The notes beneath the pieces were generated by a model. The model saw only the letters and a list, made by a program, of their open reading frames with translations, ran no database searches and was not told the origin of the DNA. 51,181 nt of DNA from JBAXQQ01 sp037131695 (GTDB lineage: Bacteria; Armatimonadota; Hebobacteria; CAIYQO01): positions 1 to 51,181 of the forward strand of contig CAZWZF010000033.1 of NCBI GenBank assembly GCA_964638715.1, given 5' to 3'. Below are positions 8,131 through 17,164 of this stretch, in pieces. How positions within the stretch are numbered: position 1 is the first letter of the stretch; every line of letters starts with the position of its first letter. The position numbers and the translations under genes were made by a program.

Positions 8131-9318
8131 TTAAAATTGAACATTTTTTGTACCACGATACCTAACCGGCGAAACTCCTACTATCTCTTTGAATACCCGA
8201 CTGAAATGCTGGGGGGTGCCATATCCAACTGCATAAGCGGTTTCTATTACAGATTTATTCTGGTGGAGAAGTTTTTCGGCTGAATGGATGCGTTTTATAT
8301 TAATGGCTTTCGTCAGGCATATACCGCGAATTTCTTTGTATTTTCGACTGACGTATGGCGCGCTGATGTTGAGTTGCTCTGAAACAAAATGCAGGGACAA
8401 GTCGGGGTTATCGAGATTCTTGTCGATTATCTCGTCTATTTCTGCCGCCATTCGCTGCAGGCCGGAATTAAAATAGCTGTTTATGGCGGCAGAAAACTCG
8501 TTGATGGTGGATTTTATAATATATTCCAGCGTCATATAATCGTATTCTGTTGCGATATATGTAAGCATCTTTTCAGAGATAATGGTGATATTACCGGCAT
8601 CAACACCAGCGTCTGTAGTCGCCTGTGCGGTGAGGATAACCAGGCTTTGCAATACCGGACGGATTTTCCCCAGCGACATGTAAGTACCGCGAAATATTTC
8701 ACAGCAGATATCTTCGGTTATGGCAATAGATTCCTGGGTGTGTCCCGCACGGAGTTTATCCTGCAAGTTCAGTGCCAACCGCCAATAATTCGCCAGGTTC
8801 GGCACTGGCAAATCTTCATTATCATGCAGATATACTTTGTTACAGCCGCTTTTCATTTTTTGCCGCTGCGACACCACCGCCCTTTGTGCCGCCCATTGCA
8901 GCCCGGTCAGGGTCATTGATGGCAGTTTTGCTATGCCAATGGTGATATCAGCGCTGGTCTCTGCTGCAATTTTTCGTCGTATCTTCTCGAAATAATATGT
9001 TAAATCTTTATCAGCTATCCTGCTTCCGCAAAAATATATACTATTGCGATGGGCAAACCCCAGCAACCGACATTCGTGCGGTTTCAGCAAAACAGATATC
9101 TTATCACGCACCCGGTTAATAATATCACTGCGCTCTTTTTCATTTTTATCGAACAGGTTGTCAATTGCCAGTGCCACAGCGTATTCAGGCCATTCTTCAT
9201 CTTTTATCTGCCCGGACAGCCATTGTTTTATCGCATCTGTATTCTCCACCTCACCGGTGGCGAACTCAGGATAAACCAGGTGATTCCAGAATATTCCGCT
9301 GAGATATTTGTCTGACAT
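8131..9318 (-). CDS. AraC-family transcriptional regulator, YesN-like
   Basis: Starting at the ATG ending at 9318, the protein is about 395 aa. An upstream in-frame ATG at 9360 lies inside the terminator of the preceding gene and is rejected; another ATG at 9324 is possible. The C-terminal ~100 residues form a double helix-turn-helix of the AraC type: SLHFVSEQLNISAPYVSRKY, then ETAYAVGYGTPQHFSRVFKE and VGVSPVRYR. The middle, around ITIGIAKLPSMTLTGLQWAA and then VVSQRQ, resembles the degenerate GGDEF-like region of YesN-type response regulators, but no receiver domain is present. It probably controls the Fe-S protein pair lying 89 bases downstream on the same strand. Confidence 0.85.
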   Translation of the reverse strand: MSDKYLSGIFWNHLVYPEFATGEVENTDAIKQWLSGQIKDEEWPEYAVALAIDNLFDKNEKERSDIINRVRDKISVLLKPHECRLLGFAHRNSIYFCGSRIADKDLTYYFEKIRRKIAAETSADITIGIAKLPSMTLTGLQWAAQRAVVSQRQKMKSGCNKVYLHDNEDLPVPNLANYWRLALNLQDKLRAGHTQESIAITEDICCEIFRGTYMSLGKIRPVLQSLVILTAQATTDAGVDAGNITIISEKMLTYIATEYDYMTLEYIIKSTINEFSAAINSYFNSGLQRMAAEIDEIIDKNLDNPDLSLHFVSEQLNISAPYVSRKYKEIRGICLTKAINIKRIHSAEKLLHQNKSVIETAYAVGYGTPQHFSRVFKEIVGVSPVRYRGTKNVQF

Positions 9319-9341
9319 AAGCATATTATACAGATTTAAAC

Positions 9342-9372
9342 AAAAAAAGGGCGGACACACCGGTCCGCCCTT
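9342..9372 (-). terminator. Rho-independent terminator of the 1039-aa secreted protein gene
   Basis: Reverse-strand stem AAGGGCGGAC / GTCCGCCCTT (10 bp perfect, + coordinates 9347-9356 and 9363-9372) has a 6-base loop. A run of seven T on the transcript side follows. It lies 22 bases past the stop at 9395. Confidence 0.9.
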
Positions 9373-9394
9373 ACGATATTTATTTAACTCATTA

Positions 9395-12300
9395 CTATTG
9401 TTTAATCTTTGATACCAGAGTTTCAGCGGTCACCATATCAGTGATTGTTGCATTCGATACTGCGGTTGCGGTTATGTTCAGGCTCAGCGAACTTTGGCCG
9501 GTTAACAAACCGGACGCAGGTGTTACGTCAAGGCGTATTTCGTAGGATTTTCCGGGTTGGATAGTTGGTGTTTGCCAATGTGCACCGGTAATTGCTTTGG
9601 TAATTGATGTGCCTTCGATTGTATAATAACTAATCTTCCAGTTCACCTGTCCCAGGTTTGAGTTTACGTAATATGAATCAGCCGTTGAGCCGGTGTTTTT
9701 AATAACTATCGAGTAGTTGGCATTACGTTTTGTCGGTACAGAAACGGTGGCAATTTGATTGCCGGTGGTACTGACTATCCCCTCGCCAACTGACCTGCCG
9801 GTGCTGGTCTTAATAACCAGATCAACGCCATTTGCAGGGGTATTATTGTTTATGGTATACAATCCGGTTGCGGGTGCGCTGATGGTATTGCCGTTAAATA
9901 ACCGCGCGGTGATGGTGGTGGTAGCGGTCACATTAATGGCAGTCGAATATGCTGGCGATGTAACGGTAGGGTCGCTGCCGTCCAGGGTGTAATGAATTAC
10001 GCCATTATTTGCGCCTTTGCTGATGGTAACCAGTTTTGCGGTGGTGTAGGTTCCTGGTGCGGGCGAGAATGTCGGTACCCCAACAGTGATAACATAATCA
10101 CCGATTACCGGCTGGCCACTGGCAACACCATTAACAAATGCCTGTGCTATTAATTTTTTGCTGGATAAAATAGTTACCTGACCAGCAGATATGGTTGATG
10201 TCGTTGTCGGGTTAGTACCATCAAGGGTGTATCTGATGGTAGCGCCATTTGGAGCACCGGAAATGGTAACCGCGACGAAATTCGCATACGTGCCGGATGC
10301 CGGCGTTAATGTCAGCGATGAAGGCAGTGTGATGGTATACAGTGCTGTCATTACCTGACCTTTAGCCACACCAGCATTGAATATCTGCGCGCGTATGGTG
10401 GTGGTAGTGGTTATAACAATCGGCGTGCTGTATAGTGTTGATGTTGCGGTTGGATTGCTGTTATTTGTTGTATATCTGATTTCATCGCCGGTAGTACCGC
10501 CGGTTAATGTGACAGTTACGGAATTGGAATATGATCCTGCAGCAGGTGTTGTTGTTACTGCCGACTGCGCCTGGGTGATGGTGTATACCTCAGAAACCGC
10601 GGTTCCCTGAGCAGCGCCAGAGCGGAACACTTGGGCACGGACAGTAGTTGTTGTCGCTACTGATATAGGAACACTATACAGATTTGAACTGGCCAATGGT
10701 GCCGATCCGTCTGTAGTATATCGAATCACATCGCCATTAGCGCCATTTGCAATAGTCATGGTAACGGTTTGTGCCGTGGTGTATGTTCCGGCAGCAGGTG
10801 TAATGCTAACGGTTGGAGTAGCAGTGCCATTAACATCAACATACGCACCCTGGCTGATATTATTATATGTACCGCTGCTACTGGTTTGCAATTTAATAGC
10901 GCGAACCATATATGCGACGGCATTGGCTGGTTTTGCGTTATCGGTATATGTCACCCCGGTAATGAGGTTTGTGTTTACTTTAGTATACGTGCCTTTCTTT
11001 ACATTGGTGCGATATACATTGTATCCGAGGACGGTATCAGTTGATGCTGTCCAATCTATTTTTGCGGAATTTCCGTTTACAGTAATTTTAACATTAGTTG
11101 GCGGTGCCACCGGGTGCATACGCAGGGATGGATCGCCCATCAACGCGATATGTACCTGGCGGGTTCCAAAGTTCGCCGGCGAATATCCGCCGTAGTTGTT
11201 ATTTTGAGACAACATGGCACTGAGACCAATCGTTTTGCCCATTGCCATCGGGTGCATTGCCCAATGTGGACGACCGGCCCAGGTACAGGTTAAGCCGTTA
11301 GTTGGTGTTGCCAGGGCGGCGCGGAGTATATTGTTTGCACTGTCCCATTCGCCAAAATAGCTGCCGAAGAGCATGGTAAATACGCCAGGGTCGGCGGTAT
11401 TCATATCAGCAGTATTTGCCACGCCATTGCAACTGGTATAACTGCCGGCGCCGGTACCATAAGCCCATAAGTATGGCGTAGTTTGCGCTGCTTTCCAGTC
11501 CACTGTTGTGTCGGTATTGCCGGCACCGAAAAATGTTGAAAAATTGCGGAACGCGTTCTGTGCAAAACCTTCGCCGTAGCTGCCAAAGTTATCGTCGCAA
11601 AGACCCTTGTTCTGGGTGGCAATCTGGCCATGGCGGAAATTGTGGTCTTTATCAAGGTATTGGCGCAACAGTTCTGTCTCTGTTTTTGTTATCTGCGACA
11701 GGTTCCACAGGTCAACACGGCCTATCTGTAATGTCACATCGGCAGGCATCTGGGTCTGGTCGAATACGCCATCGCCCGGCTTGTTGTTGGTATCGCTTAA
11801 TGTATCCGTCCAGGTTCCAGTGAAATCACCGTAGTAAACATCGGCTGGCCAGGCGCGGGAAGCATGGCCATCAGGTGCAAACCAGCCAGAGCGTAATACC
11901 GGGATATGACCGAATAAGAACAGGGATTTTATATTGGGGTCAGCAGTAATTGCTGCCTGAATTATAACTTTTATTTCCGAAGGTTTTGCGGTGCGGTTGA
12001 CATCTTTGCGGACAACTGTCCAGCCATCGCCAATCAGGTCCAATTCCAGCCGGTCAAGTTCGGTAACCAGCGGGGTTGCCATGGTATCATCAACCAGCAG
12101 CAGCAGCGAACCGCGTGCATCTTCCAACGGCAAGTTGGTTCCAGAAGTTATGTAGCCGTACGCAATAGTGGTTCCCTTGGTAGCCTGTACTTGGTATTCA
12201 TACAGTGTGCCGGTTATGATGGTAGAATCAATATATTCAGCATCAGTTTTTGTCAGCGTTGCAACCGCGGTACCCCATGGCTTTGAGCCAAAATTGCGTC

Positions 12301-12514
12301 GAAAAACGGTGATAGCCCCGGTAATTCCCGTAGTAGGCCAAACAAGCCGAATCTTCGTCGTGCTCTGCACCTCTGCGCTAACCTCTACCACATAATCAAT
12401 TGGCATGGCAGCCTGTAACGGTACGATGCTTAATGATACACAGCATAAAATGAATACTGGTAAAAAAAAAGCCATTAAACGTTTTGATACCTTAGTTAAT
12501 GATGATTCAGACAT
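9395..12514 (-). CDS. Large secreted protein: C25-like domain, FN3 and chitobiase-type repeats
   Basis: The 1039-aa protein has a signal peptide (hydrophobic 12-33, ending LQAAM). An FN3-like sandwich follows at about 38-125. The next region, about 130-460, resembles gingipain-like C25 proteins (IKSLFLFGHIPVLRSGWFAP; HASRAWPADVYYGDFTGTW). A second FN3 unit (about 472-560) precedes four tandem repeats of the chitobiase/Fn3-associated type, marked by IRYTTDGSAP, IRYTTNNSNP, IRYTLDGTNP and IHYTLDGSDP. The C-terminal ~120 residues are another sandwich that I do not name. It is probably cell-surface or extracellular; whether the C25-like domain is catalytic is unknown. The promoter, leader and signal peptide closely match those of the 2120-aa gene at 31259-37621. 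Confidence 0.85.
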   Translation of the reverse strand: MSESSLTKVSKRLMAFFLPVFILCCVSLSIVPLQAAMPIDYVVEVSAEVQSTTKIRLVWPTTGITGAITVFRRNFGSKPWGTAVATLTKTDAEYIDSTIITGTLYEYQVQATKGTTIAYGYITSGTNLPLEDARGSLLLLVDDTMATPLVTELDRLELDLIGDGWTVVRKDVNRTAKPSEIKVIIQAAITADPNIKSLFLFGHIPVLRSGWFAPDGHASRAWPADVYYGDFTGTWTDTLSDTNNKPGDGVFDQTQMPADVTLQIGRVDLWNLSQITKTETELLRQYLDKDHNFRHGQIATQNKGLCDDNFGSYGEGFAQNAFRNFSTFFGAGNTDTTVDWKAAQTTPYLWAYGTGAGSYTSCNGVANTADMNTADPGVFTMLFGSYFGEWDSANNILRAALATPTNGLTCTWAGRPHWAMHPMAMGKTIGLSAMLSQNNNYGGYSPANFGTRQVHIALMGDPSLRMHPVAPPTNVKITVNGNSAKIDWTASTDTVLGYNVYRTNVKKGTYTKVNTNLITGVTYTDNAKPANAVAYMVRAIKLQTSSSGTYNNISQGAYVDVNGTATPTVSITPAAGTYTTAQTVTMTIANGANGDVIRYTTDGSAPLASSNLYSVPISVATTTTVRAQVFRSGAAQGTAVSEVYTITQAQSAVTTTPAAGSYSNSVTVTLTGGTTGDEIRYTTNNSNPTATSTLYSTPIVITTTTTIRAQIFNAGVAKGQVMTALYTITLPSSLTLTPASGTYANFVAVTISGAPNGATIRYTLDGTNPTTTSTISAGQVTILSSKKLIAQAFVNGVASGQPVIGDYVITVGVPTFSPAPGTYTTAKLVTISKGANNGVIHYTLDGSDPTVTSPAYSTAINVTATTTITARLFNGNTISAPATGLYTINNNTPANGVDLVIKTSTGRSVGEGIVSTTGNQIATVSVPTKRNANYSIVIKNTGSTADSYYVNSNLGQVNWKISYYTIEGTSITKAITGAHWQTPTIQPGKSYEIRLDVTPASGLLTGQSSLSLNITATAVSNATITDMVTAETLVSKIKQ

Positions 12515-12546
12515 ATTTAACCCCTGAAAAGTAATGATGAATTATA
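12515..12546 (-). promoter_or_regulatory. Shared promoter/leader cassette, copy 1
   Basis: On the reverse strand a perfect TATAAT (12541-12546) lies exactly 26 bases before the ATG, and the leader contains CAGGGGTTAAAT as ribosome site. The gene at 37621 has the same TATAAT, spacing and AGGGGTTAA. No good -35 box is seen, so an activator or alternative sigma factor is possible. Confidence 0.65.
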
Positions 12547-12760
12547 CCATATATTACGCGAATATGCGAAATTTTGTTGCAGGGGAAGATCCGCAACTCA
12601 TCTCTTTCATTTACGTATAAATAATTGTAAATAAAATCGACCTTTTTTAAAGGCTGTATCTTAAAATAGAAAGTCGAAGAAGATAAATCCATGTAAACAT
12701 TTTACACGCATGGTGTCTATATATACATCTTGCGTGTTTTTTATGGTAAAAGGAAAATAG

Positions 12761-15700
12761 ATGCGAATAATATCTACACTTGTATTTTTACAGCTGTCGC
12801 TGAGTGCGTGGGCGGTAGAGATAATTGACCTGCCGGAAGAGTTGGCTGCCAGCTATGACATTTCGTGCAAAATTAATGTTGCCGCGCAGCCAAAAGCGCC
12901 GGTAATAATGACTGCTGAAAAAGGTTATGCATTATACATTTCAGCAGTTAAGGCTGAAATGCAGCATGACGGCGTATCAGTCAATAGCGCGGTTATCAAT
13001 CTTAAAACCGGCGACAATTCATTCAGCATCAAGCGCCGACCCGGCACTATTGCATTGTTAGTTAACCATCGTCTCGCGTTTTACTCGCCCATGCCGGAAA
13101 AATCAGCAGGAAAAGTGGCAATCACTTCTGTCCCTGCCGGTGTGACCATTGCCAATGCGCGCTATTACGATATTGCTGCCCCGGTATTTGGCGACGATTT
13201 CATGCGGCCGGATGTATTAACCCGTATGACAAACACCGGCGCCTGGATTGAAGATGACCTGTGGAAAGTAGATTTTTATAAAAAAGAAAATCCCGGCACT
13301 GCGCCAACCGACCCGGCAACTACTAAACCGATGGCAAACCCATGGATGCTAAGCCTGTACCCCGTTGTTGACACTACTACCAACGCTTTCTGGTTTGTTT
13401 ACCGCGGCGTAGGCCCATCATGGGCAACAGTCCGCGATAACCTGGCATACCCAACCTGGGACAGCTATTATGTCGAGACATCGGTACGGCCGGAGTTCGA
13501 CAGTGTGGTGGGCATTATCGCTGGATACCAGGATAATAAAAATTACCTGCTTTTCCGCATGAAACAGCGCAACTATACCGATGCCAATGTTGCGGGATTA
13601 TGCGAACTAATCGCGGTTAGCGATGGTGTAGAGAAAGTTATCGCGAGCAGCAACAAGGGATTTGACCCGAACCAATGGTACAAAATACGCATTAATTTCG
13701 GATTGAAAATAGTACAGGCAGTGATTGACGGTCAGGTAGTATTGGAAGCGCAAAACACCGCGCCGGCAGAAGGCGGCATCGGATTATACGGCAACGGATC
13801 GGAAAACCCTCATAAGATACAGGTTGATGACGTCACCGCCGATATGTACAAGATAAAGGATGATACCACCGGCAAAATTATCAATGACGCCGCAGACGCA
13901 TTGCGCAAAAGCAGCGTAATATATTTTGACGATGTTAAGGTCGGCGAATGGGAAGATATTCCTGACGCGTTAAACGACTCGCCATACAAAATTGATACCG
14001 ACGGTAAAAAGAACGCAAAGACAGGTATCATTAAATTAGCCAACGCGGGTAAATTACTGACCGGCGCCGAAAACATGTCTGACTATGAACAGAATATCAC
14101 CGCAAAAACGTCGAATGGCAGCAAAGCCTCGATGACAGTGCTTTTCAATATCACAAATCCAGACGCCATCACCGGTTATGCCTGGACGCTATCCGCAAAA
14201 GGTCAGCGATTAAGCACATACAGCAATGGCAAAATTACCGCTGATGTCGCCACCTCAACCGACGGCATCACCCCGGGTGAATGGCAGGCATTGAAAGTAG
14301 CTGTCAGCGGCGAATATATAGTGCTGTCCGTAAACGGTGTAAAATATATCGAATATTATAATAAAAACAACACCGCCGGCAGATGCGGAATTATGGCAAT
14401 GTCATCTGGCGTTGAAGTAAAGTCGCTGTCTATCAGCAAGCTGCCCCCACCCCAGTATAATACCGTTGATATTCATGCTGGTTTTGAAACTGATAAATGG
14501 ATGGCAACATGGTCAAGCCCGGAGGCAGACTGGTATCCGGTGGATATTCCCGCGGTGCTGTTAACCCCTGCTGGTTTTGACCACTTCCGCGCCGGTTCTG
14601 CCGCGCCGCTGCCGACAGATGTGCCGGGATTATACTGGTACAAAGGCTCTATTTACCATGATTTCAAGGTGAAAATTCCTGTTTCCGCAGCATCTGTTGA
14701 TGGACAGACGATCTACCTGTCATCCGGACAGAACGAGAAGAGCGGATATTCAATTGACCTTGCCAAAACTGAAACCGGCGGAACAGCAACCCTGAATAAA
14801 ATGGGTGTCAAAGTATACGAAGGTAAATTTACCTATGGCGATTTATCGCAACTGGTATTATACCGCCACGGCGGCTATCTGATATTGCTGGCGCAAAAGT
14901 TGGACAAGGAAGATACCAGCAAAGAGCAGGATGTTAAAGAAGAAGCTACCGTATTCTGCTGGAAAGATGCCAGTCCGATGAAGACTGAAAAGTTTGGATT
15001 TAAAGTTACCAAAAAAGAGTTGCCGGCAGCGGTAATTTCTGTTCAGTCCAACCGGGTGATGGATGCGTTTGAAGCCGCGCCAAATGACTGGGTAGTGGGA
15101 AGTGGAATATGGCTGGTTATGGCACGTTATTCCTGCCAGCCAAAATGGAACTGGTTTGGCGGGTTCGGCAAGGACACCCCGACAATATGGACAAAGAACC
15201 GTCTTGAAGGCGACCAGAACTTTGAAGCATATATGGGTGTGAAAATGCAATATGACAATGCGCCGGCAGAAGAAAAACTGCGATTCCGCGATTTAAATGT
15301 CGCTATCTGTACCGACGGTTCGCATCTGAATACCGGTTATTCTGTCATTCGCGGCGGCAAACCGCTGGGTACCGCAATTACCATGCTGGTGAGAAAAGGC
15401 GTTGTTGTAAAATCTACCGATGCGGTAGAATATCAATTGCCTTTGGGAAATATCGGCCATCGTCAATGGTTTGCCACCCGCATTGAAAAAAGAACTATCG
15501 AGTCAACTGAAAATGGCAAAAAATCTATCAAAGCAGAAATTAACGTCTTTATCGATAACAGATTGGCAATGACATATCTTGATAACGACCCCATCATGGG
15601 TGGTTACGCCGCTATTTGGACCCTGGATAATGGCGTTATGCTGGGCAGGGCAAACTATTCAGCGGACAAGATAATCCCAGGCTCACCACGGGCTGCCGCC

Positions 15701-16528
15701 CCGCTGGCCATTATGGAAGATATTAAACCGCTGCCAACCCCTGCAGTAATCGTAAACAAAATTCCTGTAACTGTAAGCACTTTTGAAAAAGATAATGATG
15801 GCTGGAAAGAAAGAACCGGCATCACGTCACGCATTCTGCGCGAGAAAAGCGCAACTTCTAATAACAGTTACCTGAAGGTTGTTAACAGTTACCCCGCCGG
15901 TGATTTCAGCGTTGACGCACCGGTTGCCGGAATAGACTTTAACAATACGCCGACATTATCTTTCGATTACTGTTTTGACCCGGGAACTTTAATTAATCTG
16001 TATGCGCGCAAGGGAACAACATGGTATGAAATTATTCTGTCCGGCAACCCCGGTCTGGATAAAACTATCATCCCCGCCGGTACAGCAAAAATAATGGCGG
16101 ATGGAACATGGCACCACACGCAGATTGATATCAAAACAATATTAACAGATGCGATAACCAAGGTAACAGGAAATAAACCAGTGGATGGTACCATCAACGA
16201 ATTAACCTTCGCGGATTGGGCAACTACGCCGGAAATCAGGCCTTATGGCTTCGCCAATAACCCGGGTGGAAGAGTTATGCGGTTTGATAATTTATGCTTC
16301 CTGCCCGACATGAGCAATACCGCAGCAATAAGCTGGACGCTGCCCGAGGGAATAACAAAAGTATTAACGACAATCGATGGCAACCTGTTATCGGCAGGAA
16401 CCAAACCTGCAACCGGGACGATTACCGTACCGTCAAGCAAAACCCCTGCCTTCATTCATATTATGGGAATGAACGATAAAAACGAACCACAGGGAATTAT
16501 AACCTTGCCGACACCAGTTGCACCGTAA
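12761..16528 (+). CDS. Giant secreted protein with repeated LamG/DUF1080-like sandwiches
   Basis: A 1255-aa protein with a signal peptide (2-18, ending SAWA). At least three concanavalin-like sandwich regions are visible. One lies near 235-355 (VVGIIAGYQDNKNYLLFRMK; GIGLYGNGSENPHKIQVDDV). A second is near 440-560 (GRCGIMAMSSGVEVKSLSIS). A third is near 800-960 (IKAEINVFIDNRLAMTYLDN; GGYAAIWTLDNGVMLGRA). The 1030-1190 region (STFEKDNDGWKERTG; LSFDYCFDPG) looks like a further carbohydrate-binding type sandwich. No catalytic motif is recognised. AAAGGA lies 6 bases before the ATG. It is transcribed divergently from the 1039-aa protein. Likely a surface or extracellular glycan-binding protein; the function is inferred from fold only. 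Confidence 0.75.
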   Translation: MRIISTLVFLQLSLSAWAVEIIDLPEELAASYDISCKINVAAQPKAPVIMTAEKGYALYISAVKAEMQHDGVSVNSAVINLKTGDNSFSIKRRPGTIALLVNHRLAFYSPMPEKSAGKVAITSVPAGVTIANARYYDIAAPVFGDDFMRPDVLTRMTNTGAWIEDDLWKVDFYKKENPGTAPTDPATTKPMANPWMLSLYPVVDTTTNAFWFVYRGVGPSWATVRDNLAYPTWDSYYVETSVRPEFDSVVGIIAGYQDNKNYLLFRMKQRNYTDANVAGLCELIAVSDGVEKVIASSNKGFDPNQWYKIRINFGLKIVQAVIDGQVVLEAQNTAPAEGGIGLYGNGSENPHKIQVDDVTADMYKIKDDTTGKIINDAADALRKSSVIYFDDVKVGEWEDIPDALNDSPYKIDTDGKKNAKTGIIKLANAGKLLTGAENMSDYEQNITAKTSNGSKASMTVLFNITNPDAITGYAWTLSAKGQRLSTYSNGKITADVATSTDGITPGEWQALKVAVSGEYIVLSVNGVKYIEYYNKNNTAGRCGIMAMSSGVEVKSLSISKLPPPQYNTVDIHAGFETDKWMATWSSPEADWYPVDIPAVLLTPAGFDHFRAGSAAPLPTDVPGLYWYKGSIYHDFKVKIPVSAASVDGQTIYLSSGQNEKSGYSIDLAKTETGGTATLNKMGVKVYEGKFTYGDLSQLVLYRHGGYLILLAQKLDKEDTSKEQDVKEEATVFCWKDASPMKTEKFGFKVTKKELPAAVISVQSNRVMDAFEAAPNDWVVGSGIWLVMARYSCQPKWNWFGGFGKDTPTIWTKNRLEGDQNFEAYMGVKMQYDNAPAEEKLRFRDLNVAICTDGSHLNTGYSVIRGGKPLGTAITMLVRKGVVVKSTDAVEYQLPLGNIGHRQWFATRIEKRTIESTENGKKSIKAEINVFIDNRLAMTYLDNDPIMGGYAAIWTLDNGVMLGRANYSADKIIPGSPRAAAPLAIMEDIKPLPTPAVIVNKIPVTVSTFEKDNDGWKERTGITSRILREKSATSNNSYLKVVNSYPAGDFSVDAPVAGIDFNNTPTLSFDYCFDPGTLINLYARKGTTWYEIILSGNPGLDKTIIPAGTAKIMADGTWHHTQIDIKTILTDAITKVTGNKPVDGTINELTFADWATTPEIRPYGFANNPGGRVMRFDNLCFLPDMSNTAAISWTLPEGITKVLTTIDGNLLSAGTKPATGTITVPSSKTPAFIHIMGMNDKNEPQGIITLPTPVAP

Positions 16529-16593
16529 AAAGTTGTTATACATATTTTGCATTTGTTGTGTAAAGTATATCATGTAGATGGTAGATGGTAGAT

Positions 16594-16766
16594 GGTAGGG
16601 GAACTGTCCTCAGTTCCCGCGATGAACCGGAATAATGATGTAAAACAGCGAAATAGCGACAGATTTCTCAGGTGGTGTTGTGTTATTTAACCTTATTTTG
16701 TCGTTACATCCGATTTGTCTTTATTCAAAAAACGCTGTCGCGGGAGCTGGGGACAGCTCCCCTACC
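16594..16766. repeat. REPIN/MITE-like element, copy A
   Basis: A 173-bp element bounded by about 29-bp inverted ends starting GGTAGGGGAACTGTCC and ending GGACAGCTCCCCTACC. Each end is itself a hairpin, for example GGGAACTG-TCCT-CAGTTCCC. The interior (ATGAACCGGAATAATGATGT, then CGAAATAGCGACAG) is conserved with copy B at 43061-43232 at roughly 85% identity by eye. No open reading frame and no transposase are present, so it would be mobilised in trans. Confidence 0.85.
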
Positions 16767-17029
16767 TTTACCGGATATTTCTGAATTAAAGAGATGCAAA
16801 TATGCACCATTTCTTATTTTTTTAATGTCTATTTACAAAATGTGTATAAGAGTGAGAGCGATGCTGTGGACTATGAAATTATGTTACTAATAAAATTAAC
16901 GAGAGATATTTAGAATACTATGCAGCTTCCCTTCCATTTAACAACATTTCAAGTGAAATAATAATTGAAGATGTGTATACGAGTGAGTCCAACCGGAGAG
17001 GGGGACTTATAAAGTGTAAATCTATATTT

Positions 17030-17075
17030 CATATATCACTTGCCGACTGGAAGCAGGCGCTCCGTGATATATATG
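17030..17075. repeat. Solo REP hairpin related to the 48281 element
   Basis: GCCGACTGGAAGCAGGCGCT followed by CCGTG (17042-17066) matches the right end of the element at 48281-48377 with two mismatches. It is embedded in an outer inverted repeat, CATATATCAC / GTGATATATATG. Confidence 0.6.
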
Positions 17076-17086
17076 AAAACAGACAC

Positions 17087-17129
17087 AAAAAAGGCATTCA
17101 TCCCGGTGATTTACCAATTGATGAATGCC
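17087..17129 (-). terminator. Terminator of the Gly-rich protein gene
   Basis: Stem GGCATTCATC (17093-17102) and GATGAATGCC (17120-17129) has a 17-base loop. A T6 run follows on the reverse strand, and A/T runs flank both sides, so it could act in both directions. It lies 36 bases past the stop of the gene at 17165. Confidence 0.8.
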
Positions 17130-17164
17130 ATTTTTTATCTTTAATTAAATGAAAATTTATTTAA

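Larger units (their letters stand above)
16529..17164. other. Gene-free repeat-rich interval
   Basis: No supported gene. From left to right it holds three and a half copies of the heptamer GTAGATG (16574-16600), a 173-bp REPIN-like element (16594-16766), an AT-rich stretch, a solo REP hairpin (17030-17075) and a terminator (17087-17129). The phrase ATGTGTATA[A/C]GAGTGAG occurs twice, near 16838 and 16971, for no reason that I can see. Confidence 0.7.

Noticed and set aside
9319..9360. Extended AraC reading frame starting at 9360
   Set aside because: This ATG lies inside the terminator hairpin of the upstream gene and has no ribosome site; 9318 or 9324 is more likely.
9759..11195. Long + strand reading frames opposite the 1039-aa gene
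   Set aside because: They are reverse-strand shadows of repetitive Thr/Ala/Val-rich coding sequence with no ribosome sites.
12507..12692. 61-aa reverse-strand ORF in the divergent region
   Set aside because: It overlaps the promoter and start of the 1039-aa gene and has no ribosome site.
12703..12745. ACACGCA ... TGCGTGT hairpin with T-run before the 1255-aa gene, as an attenuator
   Set aside because: The stem is only 7 bp with a loop of about 20 bases; too weak to claim.
16672..16890. 72-aa + strand ORF starting within REPIN copy A
   Set aside because: It begins inside the repeat, has no homology or ribosome site, and copy B does not preserve the frame.
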